Assembly (NCBI GenBank): GCA_025808415.1
Contig: CP075525.1
Span: forward strand, 2,403,501-2,467,500
Source of the DNA: Cyclobacteriaceae bacterium
GTDB lineage: Bacteria > Bacteroidota > Bacteroidia > Cytophagales > Cyclobacteriaceae
Direction: 5' to 3'
DNA length: 64,000 nt
Shown: piece after piece, positions 9,201 through 17,123 of the stretch
Layout of the letters: each line of letters opens with the position of its first letter
Position numbering within the stretch: position 1 is the stretch's first letter
Position numbers and translations under genes: made by a program
The notes under the pieces: model-generated
The model's database searches: none
The model's input: only the letters and a program-made list of their open reading frames with translations
Told to the model about the DNA's origin: nothing

Positions 9201-10430
9201 TTGAACGTAAACCCGATTGTACTTTCCATCCCTATCTTTTTCATCCTGATGGGAATTGAACTGATCGTTGAGCGCCTGACACATCAGAAGCTTTACCGAT
9301 TACCGGATTCCATTGCCAACCTGAGCTGTGGGATTACCAGCCAACTATCAGGGTTGTTCCTTAAAATATTTGCCATTGGCGCTTACCAGTTTTTGTTCGA
9401 ACACTTTGCCTTTTTCACCCTGGAACGCACCTGGCTGTATTGGCTTATGTTGTTCTTACTGGCCGACATGGCGTACTATTGGGCACACCGGATGAGCCAT
9501 GAAATCAATTTATTCTGGGGCGGGCATGTGGTGCATCACCAGAGTGAAGAATATAATTTATCGGTAGCGCTGCGGCAAAGTTCGTTGCAAGTGGTTTGGA
9601 CATTTGCGTTTAGCCTGCCCCTGGCGTTTATTGGTTTTCAAACACTTGATTTTGCGTTAATGTCGGCTTTCATTACCCTTTACCAGTTCTGGATACACAC
9701 CGAAACCATTAATAAAATGGGATGGTTTGAATATATTTTCAATACGCCTTCACACCACCGCGTGCATCACGGGCGCGACCCAAAATACATCGATAAGAAC
9801 CATGCCGGAACACTGATCATTTGGGATAAAATGTTCGGCACCTTTCAGGAAGAAGAAGAACGGCCAACCTACGGCATCACAAAGCCCATCAACAGTTGGA
9901 ATCCCATCTGGGCCAACATTAGCCATTATGCCGAAATGAGTAAGGATATAAAGCAAATTCCGAAGTGGGGTGACCGCTTGCGCTATTTGTTCAAGAAGCC
10001 CGGGTGGCTACCGGACTACATGGGTGGCTACCGGGCAGCACCAGCAGTAGATAAAGCTACTTACAAAAAGTACGATACCCCCGCACCCTTTAGGCTCAAC
10101 TTTTATGTCTTGTTCCAATACACACTATGTCTGTTGGCTACTGCTTTATTCCTGTTCAAGTCATCAACTTTTTCGCTTGCGGAGAAAACCATAATTACCC
10201 TACTGATTTCCATTACCGTGGTAAATTGTGGCGTGCTGTTTGAAAACCGGAAATGGGTAGTTTGGTCGGAGTGGATTCGTATTATCTTCTATCCTGCTTT
10301 ACTGCTGGCCCTAACATTTTACTTCCGTTTGCCCACATGGTATTATGCCGTTGGGGTTGGGTATTTTATCATCTCATTTACCTGGTTTTATTCGATAACC
10401 AAAAAACATGCGTCATTACAGTTGGCTTAG
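9201..10430 (+). CDS. Sterol desaturase / fatty acid hydroxylase family membrane oxidase
   Basis: A 409-residue di-iron membrane oxidase of the sterol desaturase superfamily. The histidine boxes are present: HRMSH (residues 96-100), VVHHQSEEYNLS (around 112-115) and HHRVHHG (around 188-194). Four or more hydrophobic helices precede and follow the boxes, and a C-terminal extension of about 130 residues adds further helices, as in the alkylglycerol-monooxygenase-like branch. The substrate is probably a lipid but cannot be read. The TTG start at 9201 is chosen because it gives NPIVLSIPIFFILMGIEL at the N-terminus, the usual beginning of this family; an ATG at 9249 would cut this helix. The end overlaps the next gene by 23 bp. 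Confidence 0.85.
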   Translation: MNVNPIVLSIPIFFILMGIELIVERLTHQKLYRLPDSIANLSCGITSQLSGLFLKIFAIGAYQFLFEHFAFFTLERTWLYWLMLFLLADMAYYWAHRMSHEINLFWGGHVVHHQSEEYNLSVALRQSSLQVVWTFAFSLPLAFIGFQTLDFALMSAFITLYQFWIHTETINKMGWFEYIFNTPSHHRVHHGRDPKYIDKNHAGTLIIWDKMFGTFQEEEERPTYGITKPINSWNPIWANISHYAEMSKDIKQIPKWGDRLRYLFKKPGWLPDYMGGYRAAPAVDKATYKKYDTPAPFRLNFYVLFQYTLCLLATALFLFKSSTFSLAEKTIITLLISITVVNCGVLFENRKWVVWSEWIRIIFYPALLLALTFYFRLPTWYYAVGVGYFIISFTWFYSITKKHASLQLA

Positions 10431-10779
10431 CTTTGTATCAATCCTTTTGCTGTTTGCTTCGTGTGGTAAGCCATTGCCCGCATTAAACAATTTAAACCTG
10501 GACGAATGGCGAAGCGACCGTGAGGGTTGCAACGGGCAACGGGCAGGAATGGAACAAGCCATACGAAGTGAGAAAGATAAATTGCTTGCCCTGGACGAAA
10601 AGCAGGTGATTACCATACTTGGTCGGCCTGATCAAAATGAATTGTATAAACGTAACCAGAAATTTTATACCTACTTTTTGGCACACGGCCCTGCCTGCGA
10701 TCCATCCCCAGGGCAACCGTTAAAGCTTATTGTACGCTTCAATGCCATGGGCCTGGCCAATGAGGTAACGGTTGAGTGA
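10408..10779 (+). CDS. Putative lipoprotein, unknown function
   Basis: A 123-residue protein with a lipoprotein signal: residues 1-18 hydrophobic and a lipobox LFASC with Cys19, so it is lipid-anchored. The mature part contains LDEKQVITILGRPDQNELYKRNQKFYTYF, whose pattern (a helix then LGRPD and aromatic strands) recalls the small BamE/SmpA-like fold, but this is only a resemblance. Two further cysteines (in EGCNG and PACDP) could form a disulfide in the periplasm. It begins inside the end of the desaturase gene and so is probably co-expressed with it. Confidence 0.65.
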   Translation: MRHYSWLSFVSILLLFASCGKPLPALNNLNLDEWRSDREGCNGQRAGMEQAIRSEKDKLLALDEKQVITILGRPDQNELYKRNQKFYTYFLAHGPACDPSPGQPLKLIVRFNAMGLANEVTVE

Positions 10780-10837
10780 TTTGCCTTTCATGTTGGTTAG
10801 GAATTTTGTAACTTCCATCCAACTAAACAATGTAGCC

Positions 10838-11245
10838 ATGCAATTTCACCCCAATGAAATGTTTTTGCTTTATAACCCTCATTCCAGCGATGGGAAAAAG
10901 ACAAAAGCTATGGCCTTGGACATTTGCAGCCACATTAACGAAGTAGATTCACTTCACGAAAAAGTTGGCCCCACGTATTGGAAAGAAGTTATATCCATGT
11001 TGGGCGTTGACCCGCAGGAGTTGCTTGATCAATCGCATCCGGATTACAAATTAAAAGTGGGTGATCAAACCTATACGATGACAGGTTGGCTGGACATTAT
11101 TATGCACAATCCCCAGCTCATTAAAAATCCCATTGCCATTTTTAATGGTAAGGCTATCGTTTGTCATCAACCGTCCGATATCCTGAAACTTGGCACACCC
11201 AGGAGTGCCAGTAAAGTACTGCCCCACCTCAGGCGTAACGAATAA
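10838..11245 (+). CDS. ArsC/Spx-like thioredoxin-fold protein without the catalytic cysteine
   Basis: A 135-residue protein from the ATG at 10838 (an upstream in-frame start at 10772 would add 22 unlike residues and overlap the lipoprotein gene). The pattern FLLYNPHSSDGKKTKAMA, a middle with VDPQELLDQSHPDYK, then NPQLIKNPIAIFNGKAIVCHQPSDILK follows the arsenate-reductase-like ArsC/Spx/YffB fold, where the LLxxNPxLIKRPI motif is typical. The active-site Cys-X-X-Cys or Cys-X5 loop is replaced by NPHSSDG, so it is unlikely to be an arsenate reductase. Such Cys-less forms are common in Bacteroidota; the function is unknown. Confidence 0.75.
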   Translation: MQFHPNEMFLLYNPHSSDGKKTKAMALDICSHINEVDSLHEKVGPTYWKEVISMLGVDPQELLDQSHPDYKLKVGDQTYTMTGWLDIIMHNPQLIKNPIAIFNGKAIVCHQPSDILKLGTPRSASKVLPHLRRNE

Positions 11246-11249
11246 CACA

Positions 11250-11735
11250 CTAACTCATCAATGCGTTGTGGGGCAACTGTTGCCTGCGCGCCTTTGCGTT
11301 GGCGATGGCCCTGCGAAGCACATTCACCAATTCATCTTTCGATTTGTAATTCAATGGATAGATTAGTGAGGTCTTGAAATAGAACTCTTTCCCCAATTGT
11401 TCGGGATGGTACAGGTTTACTTTGTACACACCACCGAGCGATTCAATTTCTACGGATTCAATGTTTTCCAGGGGGATAACATAATCCTGTTGTTTCTGAT
11501 AAACATATAAAAACTCCTCATCGAACGATGCTTGTTGAAATTTTTTCACGATGCGGATACCGGCATATAAAAAGTAGCCATATACGACAGTTTGACCTAT
11601 TGCATAAAACCATCCTACCCGGATAGATGAAATTACAATTAATCCAAAAAAAACAATGTAGAGCACATAGAGTACCCATCGGTACGAACCCAAAAAACGT
11701 GAGGATAAACGAATGGTTTTTTGTTTTTCAACCAT
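11250..11735 (-). CDS. Membrane protein with PH-like domain, unknown function
   Basis: A 161-residue protein starting at the ATG at 11735 (MVEKQKTIRLSS); the longer frame would run through the promoter of the divergent dehydrogenase gene. Two adjacent hydrophobic segments (about residues 20-40 and 44-66) form a helical hairpin. The C-terminal half (YVIPLENIESVEIESLGGVYKVNLYHPEQLGKEFYFKTS) is a run of short strands like the bacterial PH-like domains found after paired helices. Its end lies 4 bp from the stop of the convergent ArsC-like gene. No specific function can be assigned. Confidence 0.65.
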   Translation of the reverse strand: MVEKQKTIRLSSRFLGSYRWVLYVLYIVFFGLIVISSIRVGWFYAIGQTVVYGYFLYAGIRIVKKFQQASFDEEFLYVYQKQQDYVIPLENIESVEIESLGGVYKVNLYHPEQLGKEFYFKTSLIYPLNYKSKDELVNVLRRAIANAKARRQQLPHNALMS

Positions 11736-11746
11736 GGTGTAAAGTA

Positions 11747-11754
11747 TATCTTTG
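11747..11754 (+). promoter_or_regulatory. Bacteroidota -7 promoter element of the 3-hydroxyacyl-CoA dehydrogenase gene
   Basis: TATCTTTG is a perfect match to the Bacteroidota primary-sigma -7 consensus TAnnTTTG and lies 21 bp before the chosen ATG at 11776. A TTG inside it is an in-frame possible start but would fall upstream of the transcript start, which supports the ATG at 11776. Confidence 0.6.
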
Positions 11755-11775
11755 CGCCACAAAATACGAAATGAT

Positions 11776-12663
11776 ATGAAGCAGATTGCAGTAATTGGTT
11801 CAGGCACTATGGGCAATGGCATTGCTCATGTTTTTGCGCAGTATGGTTATGCTGTAAACCTGGTTGATATAGCCGATGGTGCGTTGCAAAAAGCCCTCGA
11901 CACCATTGAAAAAAACCTTGAACGACAGGTATCAAAGCAATTGATTACCCCGCAAACCAAAACAACTGCATTGGCAAACATTAGCACGTTTACCGACCTG
12001 AAGACTGGGGTTTCCACAGCCGACCTGGTTGTTGAAGCCGCCACTGAAAACATTGAATTAAAGCTTAAAATTTTCAAAGACCTGGATGCATACTGCAAGG
12101 CCGATGCTATCCTGGCCTCCAACACCTCCTCCATTTCCATTACAAAAATAGCTTCTGTAACCAACCGGCCCGACAAAGTAATTGGTATGCACTTTATGAA
12201 CCCGGTACCCGTGATGAAGTTGGTTGAGGTAATCCGTGGTTATAATACCAGCCATGAAGTAACGCACACCATCATGAACCTTTCCAAAATGCTTGAAAAG
12301 GTACCGGTTGAAGTGAACGACTATCCTGGTTTTGCGGCCAACCGTATTTTAATGCCCATGATCAATGAAGCGATCTACTCCCTTTATGAAGGGGTCGCGG
12401 GCGTAAGCGAGATTGACACCGTAATGAAATTAGGGATGGCCCACCCGATGGGTCCGCTACAGCTAGCAGATTTTATCGGGTTGGATGTTTGTCTATCGAT
12501 CCTTAAGGTACTGCACGATGGATTCGGAAACCCCAAATATGCGCCCTGCCCGTTGTTGGTTAACATGGTACAGGCTGGTCACAAAGGTGTGAAATCCGGA
12601 AGCGGATTTTATAAATACTCGGCTGGCAGTAAAGATTTGGTTGTTGCTGATCAGTTCAAATAG
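11776..12663 (+). CDS. 3-hydroxyacyl-CoA (3-hydroxybutyryl-CoA) dehydrogenase
   Basis: A 295-residue NAD(H)-dependent enzyme that oxidises (S)-3-hydroxyacyl-CoA to 3-ketoacyl-CoA. The Rossmann motif GSGTMGNGIAHVFAQYG is at residues 8-24. SNTSSISITKIA and the HFMNPVPVMKLVEV segment contain the catalytic Ser and His of the family, and the C-terminal helical domain has DYPGFAANRILMPMINEA and GMAHPMGPLQLADFIGLDV. Length is typical of single-function Hbd/PaaH-type enzymes rather than FadB. A promoter element lies just upstream, so it is a stand-alone gene. It could serve short-chain fatty acid oxidation or amino acid breakdown; fadD at 60.5 kb may be a functional partner. Confidence 0.93.
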   Translation: MKQIAVIGSGTMGNGIAHVFAQYGYAVNLVDIADGALQKALDTIEKNLERQVSKQLITPQTKTTALANISTFTDLKTGVSTADLVVEAATENIELKLKIFKDLDAYCKADAILASNTSSISITKIASVTNRPDKVIGMHFMNPVPVMKLVEVIRGYNTSHEVTHTIMNLSKMLEKVPVEVNDYPGFAANRILMPMINEAIYSLYEGVAGVSEIDTVMKLGMAHPMGPLQLADFIGLDVCLSILKVLHDGFGNPKYAPCPLLVNMVQAGHKGVKSGSGFYKYSAGSKDLVVADQFK

Positions 12664-12731
12664 TTGTTAGTTGATGGTTATGCGTTGTTCGTAAAAAAAC
12701 CAACAACAAATAACCAACAACGAACAACGAT
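12664..12731. repeat. Imperfect inverted repeat of GTTGTT/AACAAC type between convergent genes
   Basis: The 68 bp between the two convergent stop codons consist almost wholly of a GTT-rich left arm and an AAC-rich right arm (AACAACAAATAACCAACAAC and so on) separated by AAAAAAA. The arms can pair imperfectly over about 21 bp. The same composition and the 14-mer ACAACGAACAACGA recur at 25911-26018, also between convergent genes. It may act as a bidirectional terminator or be a dispersed palindromic repeat. Confidence 0.6.
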
Positions 12732-13100
12732 CTACTTCTTAAGCAGATCCCTGATCTCCGTCAACAATTGCACATCAGCCGGTGGCGGTGGTGGCGGGGC
12801 AGCTTCTTCTTTCTTCTTAGCTGCATTTATTCCTTTCACGATCAGGAAGAGTACAAAGGCAATAATGATAAAATTTAAAACACCGGCCAGGAAATTACCA
12901 TACTTCACCGTTCCCCACAGCGTCAATTCACTTAGTTCTGTGAGTTGTGCAGCCTCAAGGGCAGGTTTGAGCAACAAAGGTGTAATCACATCATCAATTA
13001 ATGAGCTTACAATTTTGCCAAAGGCGCCACCGATAATCACACCAATGGCCAGATCGATAACATTGCCACGCATGGCAAACTTTTTGAATTCTTGTAACAT
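12732..13100 (-). CDS. mscL: Large-conductance mechanosensitive channel MscL
   Basis: A 122-residue channel subunit that opens on osmotic downshock. The N-terminus LQEFKKFAMRGNVIDLAIGVIIGGAFGKIVSSLIDDVITP is the MscL signature, with TM1 at residues 15-45. After a short periplasmic loop, TM2 (NFIIIAFVLFLIVKGIN) is at 75-93. The C-terminal bundle helix ADVQLLTEIRDLLKK is joined by an all-proline linker (AAPPPPPPAD), a feature of Bacteroidota MscL. Length fits the family (about 120-150). It ends at the inverted repeat shared with the convergent dehydrogenase gene. Confidence 0.96.
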   Translation of the reverse strand: MLQEFKKFAMRGNVIDLAIGVIIGGAFGKIVSSLIDDVITPLLLKPALEAAQLTELSELTLWGTVKYGNFLAGVLNFIIIAFVLFLIVKGINAAKKKEEAAPPPPPPADVQLLTEIRDLLKK

Positions 13101-13146
13101 AGGTTAAGAGGTTAGGTTGTAAACATAAAAAGTTATTGGGAAATGT

Positions 13147-13527
13147 TTAGTGGTTTGGCCTTAATTTAAGTTCCTGCTTGCGCATGGGCATTTGATCAAT
13201 AATGGCAAAAAGCTGGTGGGGGGTAACAGGCTCATAACTCCTGAATTTCTCTCCCCCGTCCTTGCCCATTAAGATCAATGTAAAAACCGGGTTCGTAACA
13301 TTGAACTGCCTATACAATGCTTGCCCATGCACAGAAGAGTCTGCCAGAATGATTTTAATGGACCGTTCCTTGCAACCTGCCGCATCGCTTGAAAGCCAAC
13401 GTTGCTGTTTCACGACCTGGGTGCTATCACCGAAAAGGTAAATTAACCTGTATTGGCCTAAACCCGATTGGGCTTGTAAATTAGCGGCAATAAGTAATGG
13501 AAATATTTTTAGCAGGAATTTACGCAC
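13147..13527 (-). CDS. DUF4174 family exported protein
   Basis: A 126-residue protein with a signal peptide (residues 1-20, LIAANLQAQ). The mature part (YRLIYLFGDS...QRWL, then IKIILADSSV, then PVFTLILMGKDGGEKFRSYEPVTPHQLFAIIDQMPMRKQE) follows the DUF4174 pattern: a thioredoxin-like fold lacking the CxxC motif, where the G-KDG-KxR segment is diagnostic. Its single Cys (AAGCKERS) is not at an active-site position. The role is unknown; relatives occur as single exported proteins in Bacteroidota and Proteobacteria. Confidence 0.78.
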   Translation of the reverse strand: MRKFLLKIFPLLIAANLQAQSGLGQYRLIYLFGDSTQVVKQQRWLSSDAAGCKERSIKIILADSSVHGQALYRQFNVTNPVFTLILMGKDGGEKFRSYEPVTPHQLFAIIDQMPMRKQELKLRPNH

Positions 13528-13557
13528 AAGTAAGGTAACAACCCGAAAGTCAAAAAG

Positions 13558-14373
13558 TTACTTCACCCGGTTAAGTGGGTTACGCACGCCCGAGTAAGCG
13601 GTGAGTTCAACCCCGGCACTACCGATAAACATGTTGGCGCTGATCTTTAACGGAATACGGTTCTTATCATCCGAGAACCATGCGGTTATAGAATTTTCCC
13701 CACTGAATAATTTATTGTCGGGCATCAGGGGTTTCAAAACAATAGCGTTGAATTTACCGGCTTTTGTCCTCACTACTTCTTTACCCTTATACAGTATTTT
13801 CAACTCATAAAGGGTATCTTCAAAAAAGCCTTTCACTACAATCGTATCATTTACCTTAACCTTGCTGAAATCCTGTGTACGCATGTACATAAACCCTGCA
13901 ATAAGGTCACGCACCTGTGGCGGTGCATCGTAGTGGTGCGGCTCTTTATATTCTCCGGTCTTCTGGTTCAGCACTTTGGCTTCAATTTTACCGTTTACAT
14001 GATCGAAGTTTACTACTTCATCTTTCTTATACTTTCCTTCTCGGATTTTTCGATAAGTCATGTGCGGCACCAGTGCCACGGTATCAATATAAGCACCCCA
14101 TTGGTCGTTCACATCGGCAACCCAATCGACCATACCGGTTGTTTTCCCGTATACATCCACCTTAAAACAATCGCGATTGTTCATTTTGTGGTAATTGCTG
14201 TGAATGACGGTGGAGCCCTTCCCTACTGTAAAGATGCCGTAACTCATTTTATACTCCAGCACTTCGCCTTTGGTAAAGCTGTTGTTCTTAACGAAGGGGT
14301 AAATATCGTTTTGACCGGATGTAAAAGCCGAAAGAATGACTACTAACGTTGCGCTTACAATCAGGGTTCGCAT
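13558..14373 (-). CDS. DUF3108 family exported protein
   Basis: A 271-residue protein starting at MRTLIVS (ATG at 14373), which gives a good signal peptide ending AFTSGQ; six further upstream residues in the longest frame would spoil it. The pattern FTKGEVLEYKMSYGIFTVGKGS, then DCFKVDVYGKTTGMVDWVADVNDQWGAYID, then FYEDTLYELKILYKGKEVVRTKAGKFNAIVLKP-like and WFSDDKNRIPLKISANMFIGS matches DUF3108. This family is thought to form an incomplete beta-barrel in the periplasm with a possible lipid or outer-membrane role; no activity is known. It stands 30 bp from the DUF4174 gene on the same strand. Confidence 0.85.
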   Translation of the reverse strand: MRTLIVSATLVVILSAFTSGQNDIYPFVKNNSFTKGEVLEYKMSYGIFTVGKGSTVIHSNYHKMNNRDCFKVDVYGKTTGMVDWVADVNDQWGAYIDTVALVPHMTYRKIREGKYKKDEVVNFDHVNGKIEAKVLNQKTGEYKEPHHYDAPPQVRDLIAGFMYMRTQDFSKVKVNDTIVVKGFFEDTLYELKILYKGKEVVRTKAGKFNAIVLKPLMPDNKLFSGENSITAWFSDDKNRIPLKISANMFIGSAGVELTAYSGVRNPLNRVK

Positions 14374-14451
14374 ACTGCAAAGATTACGCAAAGGTATAAA
14401 ACAGTTGTTTCCTAAACATAACCTTTCAAACCCGATGCCAAAACGATGGAC

Positions 14452-15264
14452 CTAAACGGAAACATTATTTTCGCGCAAAGCATCGTTCAACGAGGTTTTT
14501 TTATCGGTACTCTCCTTGCGTTTACCGATGATCAGTGCACAGCCCACCGCAAACTCTCCGGCCGGGAATTTTTTTGTATACGATCCGGGGATGACCACAG
14601 CGCGATCAGGTACGTATCCTTTATACGCGATGGGTTCGGCACCGGTCACATCAATGATTTTTGAACTGGCCGTTAGCACAACATTTGCGCCTAATACAGC
14701 CTCTTTACCAACCCGAACTCCTTCCACAACGATGCAGCGTGAGCCGATAAAAGCATTGTCTTCAATAATTACCGGTGCTGCCTGAACAGGCTCCAAAACA
14801 CCGCCAATACCTACCCCACCGCTCAGGTGAACGTTTTTTCCAATCTGGGCACAGCTGCCAACGGTCGCCCAGGTATCCACCATGGTGCCTTCATCAACAT
14901 AGGCGCCAATGTTTACATACGAAGGCATCATAATTACACCTTTGCTTACGTAGGCACCATAACGCGCAATGGCATGCGGCACTACGCGAACACCCAAGGC
15001 CTTGTAATTTTTTTTCAGTGCGATCTTATCATGAAATTCAAATGGGCCAACTTCAAGGGTTTCCATTTGCTGGATGGGGAAGTATAAAATTACGGCCTTC
15101 TTAACCCACTCGTTCACCTGCCAGCCATTAGCTACTGGTTCGGCTACGCGCAACTCGCCTTTATCCAGCTTTTCAACAACCGAACGGATAGCAGCCTGGT
15201 GATCGGGTTGCTGCAACAAGCTTCTGTCTTCCCATGTCTTTTCAATGATCTGTTTTAGTTCCAT
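14452..15264 (-). CDS. dapD: 2,3,4,5-tetrahydropyridine-2,6-dicarboxylate N-succinyltransferase (DapD)
   Basis: A 270-residue enzyme of lysine and peptidoglycan-precursor synthesis that succinylates tetrahydrodipicolinate. The start at ATG 15264 (MELKQIIEKTWEDRS) gives exactly the usual DapD length; 13 upstream residues are discarded. The hexapeptide left-handed beta-helix spans about residues 100-225, with VRVVPHAIARYGAYVSKGVIMMPSYVNIGAYVDEGTMVDTWATVGSCAQIG and GGVGIGGVLEPVQA. The C-terminal cap has PGSYTKKFPAGEFAVGCALIIGKRKEST. It is divergent from the glycosyltransferase gene, with 30 bp between the starts. Confidence 0.96.
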   Translation of the reverse strand: MELKQIIEKTWEDRSLLQQPDHQAAIRSVVEKLDKGELRVAEPVANGWQVNEWVKKAVILYFPIQQMETLEVGPFEFHDKIALKKNYKALGVRVVPHAIARYGAYVSKGVIMMPSYVNIGAYVDEGTMVDTWATVGSCAQIGKNVHLSGGVGIGGVLEPVQAAPVIIEDNAFIGSRCIVVEGVRVGKEAVLGANVVLTASSKIIDVTGAEPIAYKGYVPDRAVVIPGSYTKKFPAGEFAVGCALIIGKRKESTDKKTSLNDALRENNVSV

Positions 15265-15294
15265 CTTTAGCACCGGTTTTAATGCGATTAAATT

Positions 15295-16404
15295 TTGCCG
15301 CAAGTAAACAAAATCAGCAGAATAGTTATTGCCTCAGTGCTGAAACCTGTGGATGAAACCCGCATGTTTGCAAAAATAGGTACTGCGTTGGCGCAGGCAG
15401 GGCATGAAGTTCACATTATAGGCTTTCCAACCCAACACACTAAGCCTGACCCGGCAGTAAAATTCCACCCGATTGCAAACCAAGCTTTTTCGAGGCTTAG
15501 CCTGACGCGTTTGTTGACACCTTTTAAAGCGCTGCGTATTGCCCTTCAGGTAAGGCCCGATTATCTCATTATCACCACGCATGAGTTACTGTTTATGGCG
15601 TGGTGGTGCAAACTGATCACAGGATGCAAAGTAATCTATGATGTACAAGAAAACTATTACCGAAACATTCGCTTTACCAATGCTTTTCCTGCCGGTATGC
15701 GTATTGTGTTGGCTTGTTGGGTAAGGCTTAAAGAGCGCCTGCTGCACCCAATCATTCACGTTTACCTGCTGGCCGAAAAAGGCTATCAACAAGAACTTCG
15801 GTTTGCAAAACCTCATATCATATTGCAAAACAAGATAACCCGGGTCATGGCCGGGCAATTCAAAAAGGAAAAACATACGGGCTATTCGCGATTGCTGTTC
15901 AGCGGTACACTGGCCGAAACAACGGGTGTGTTTCACGCCATTCAACTTGCAGAAGAATTGCACAACCTTGATAATAATATCCACCTAACCCTAATCGGTC
16001 ATTGTACATCCCACACCACACACCTGCAGTTGCTTGAGCTTGCTCGACAAAAAAGCTGCATTGATTATCGTGGAAGTGAACATCCCGTGCCCCACAAAAC
16101 AATTCTTAAGGCTGTGGGCCAAGCCGATTTCGGAATTGTATGGTACCCGCCTAACCCCAGTACCGCCTGTTCCATTCCAACAAAACTATTCGAGTATTTA
16201 GGGCTAAACCTGGCGATTTTGGTTTCACATACTCCGGAGACGGAACAACTTGTTCAACAGCAAGGAGCCGGAATTATACTCGCACAACCTGTTGATTACC
16301 AGAAATTACTCATGAATATGAAGACCTTTAGCCTGCCCCAGGAACGACAGCATAGCTATTTTGATGAGGATGTTTTGGCTTTGGTAGAGGCACTGGGTAA
16401 ATAA
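15295..16404 (+). CDS. Glycosyltransferase family 4-like protein
   Basis: A 369-residue GT-B glycosyltransferase. The N-terminal Rossmann half starts RIVIASVLKPVDETRMFAKIGTALAQAGHEVHIIGFP, and the C-terminal half has RLLFSGTLAETTGVFHAIQLAEEL, then ADFGIVWYPPNPSTACSIPTKLFEYLGLNLAILVS with the donor-binding IPTKLFEYL motif of family 4. Donor and acceptor sugars are unknown; a surface polysaccharide or glycolipid is a fair guess. The TTG start is uncertain. The first ATG (15364) would remove the first beta strand, while the TTG lies within a promoter-like TAAATTTTG. The gene begins 30 bp from divergent dapD. Confidence 0.8.
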   Translation: MPQVNKISRIVIASVLKPVDETRMFAKIGTALAQAGHEVHIIGFPTQHTKPDPAVKFHPIANQAFSRLSLTRLLTPFKALRIALQVRPDYLIITTHELLFMAWWCKLITGCKVIYDVQENYYRNIRFTNAFPAGMRIVLACWVRLKERLLHPIIHVYLLAEKGYQQELRFAKPHIILQNKITRVMAGQFKKEKHTGYSRLLFSGTLAETTGVFHAIQLAEELHNLDNNIHLTLIGHCTSHTTHLQLLELARQKSCIDYRGSEHPVPHKTILKAVGQADFGIVWYPPNPSTACSIPTKLFEYLGLNLAILVSHTPETEQLVQQQGAGIILAQPVDYQKLLMNMKTFSLPQERQHSYFDEDVLALVEALGK

Positions 16405-16416
16405 ACTACCTAAATA

Positions 16417-16435
16417 TTTTTTTAGACTAACCTAA
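16417..16435. promoter_or_regulatory. DtxR/IdeR-type iron-box operator before the metal-import operon
   Basis: Read on the minus strand the site begins TTAGGTTAGTCTAA, a perfect match to the first 14 positions of the 19-bp IdeR/DtxR consensus TTAGGTTAGNCTAACCTAA, then runs into A residues. It lies directly upstream of the -7 element (16442-16449), where a bound repressor would block RNA polymerase. The downstream gene is itself a DtxR-family regulator, so autoregulation by metal is expected. A related site lies at 63152-63167 before sufB. Confidence 0.65.
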
Positions 16436-16441
16436 ACTTTA

Positions 16442-16449
16442 TACCTTTG
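16442..16449 (+). promoter_or_regulatory. -7 promoter element of the metal-import operon
   Basis: TACCTTTG matches TAnnTTTG exactly and is 20 bp before the ATG of the regulator gene. The iron-box-like operator overlaps the spacer just upstream. Confidence 0.65.
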
Positions 16450-16469
16450 CGTACCGTTATTATTGACGT

Positions 16470-17123
16470 ATGCTTAGTCTTACCGAAGAAAATTACCTCA
16501 AAGCTATCTATCACCTTTCGGATGGCGGCTTAAAGGCAGTCCTTACCAATGAGATTGCCGAATCGATACAAACAAGGCCTGCTTCCGTAACGGATATGGT
16601 GAAAAAACTGGCCGGTAAAAACCTGATCACTTATGAAAAATATTATGGCGTTAACGTGACAAAACTCGGCAAATCAGAAGCGCTTTCCATTATCCGAAAA
16701 CACCGGTTATGGGAAACGTTTTTGGTAGAGAAACTGGGTTTTGACTGGGGCCAGGTACACGATGTTGCCGAACAATTGGAGCATATACAATCTGCTTTGC
16801 TGATTGAAAAACTGGATGAATTCCTGGGCTTTCCAGCTGCCGATCCGCACGGCCACCCAATACCCGACAAAAACGGAAAGTTTCACGTTTCACGACAAAT
16901 CCCATTGGTTGAAGCCACCGGAAAAAAAACCAAAGTGCGGGCCGTGCGGAACAGCTCACCCTCTTTTTTGGATTACCTGAGCAAAATCGGCATCTATATC
17001 GGGGCAACCGTGCAGGTGCTGGAACGACTGGAGTTTGATGGCTCACTCGAAATTGCAATTGACGGAAAGAAAAGAGTTTTCATCTCTAAGGAGGCCGGTG
17101 AAAATATACTGGTAACAGAATGA
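16470..17123 (+). CDS. DtxR-family metal-dependent transcriptional repressor
   Basis: A 217-residue regulator of metal uptake. Residues 1-70 form the winged helix-turn-helix (SLTEENYLKAIYHL, recognition region TRPASVTDMVKKLAGKNLI). Residues 75-140 form the metal-binding and dimerisation domain (HRLWETFLVEKLGFDWGQVHDVAEQLEH with its His/Glu ligands, and GFPAADPHGHPIP). The last 65 residues form an SH3/FeoA-like domain. The three-domain layout is that of DtxR/IdeR iron sensors rather than two-domain MntR, although the first-helix ligand position is Asn where DtxR has Met and MntR Asp. It overlaps the binding-protein gene by 4 bp and is the first gene of the operon. An iron-box-like site precedes it. 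Confidence 0.93.
   Translation: MLSLTEENYLKAIYHLSDGGLKAVLTNEIAESIQTRPASVTDMVKKLAGKNLITYEKYYGVNVTKLGKSEALSIIRKHRLWETFLVEKLGFDWGQVHDVAEQLEHIQSALLIEKLDEFLGFPAADPHGHPIPDKNGKFHVSRQIPLVEATGKKTKVRAVRNSSPSFLDYLSKIGIYIGATVQVLERLEFDGSLEIAIDGKKRVFISKEAGENILVTE

Noticed and set aside
10838-11245. Arsenate reductase
   Set aside because: The catalytic cysteine loop is absent and no other ars genes are near.
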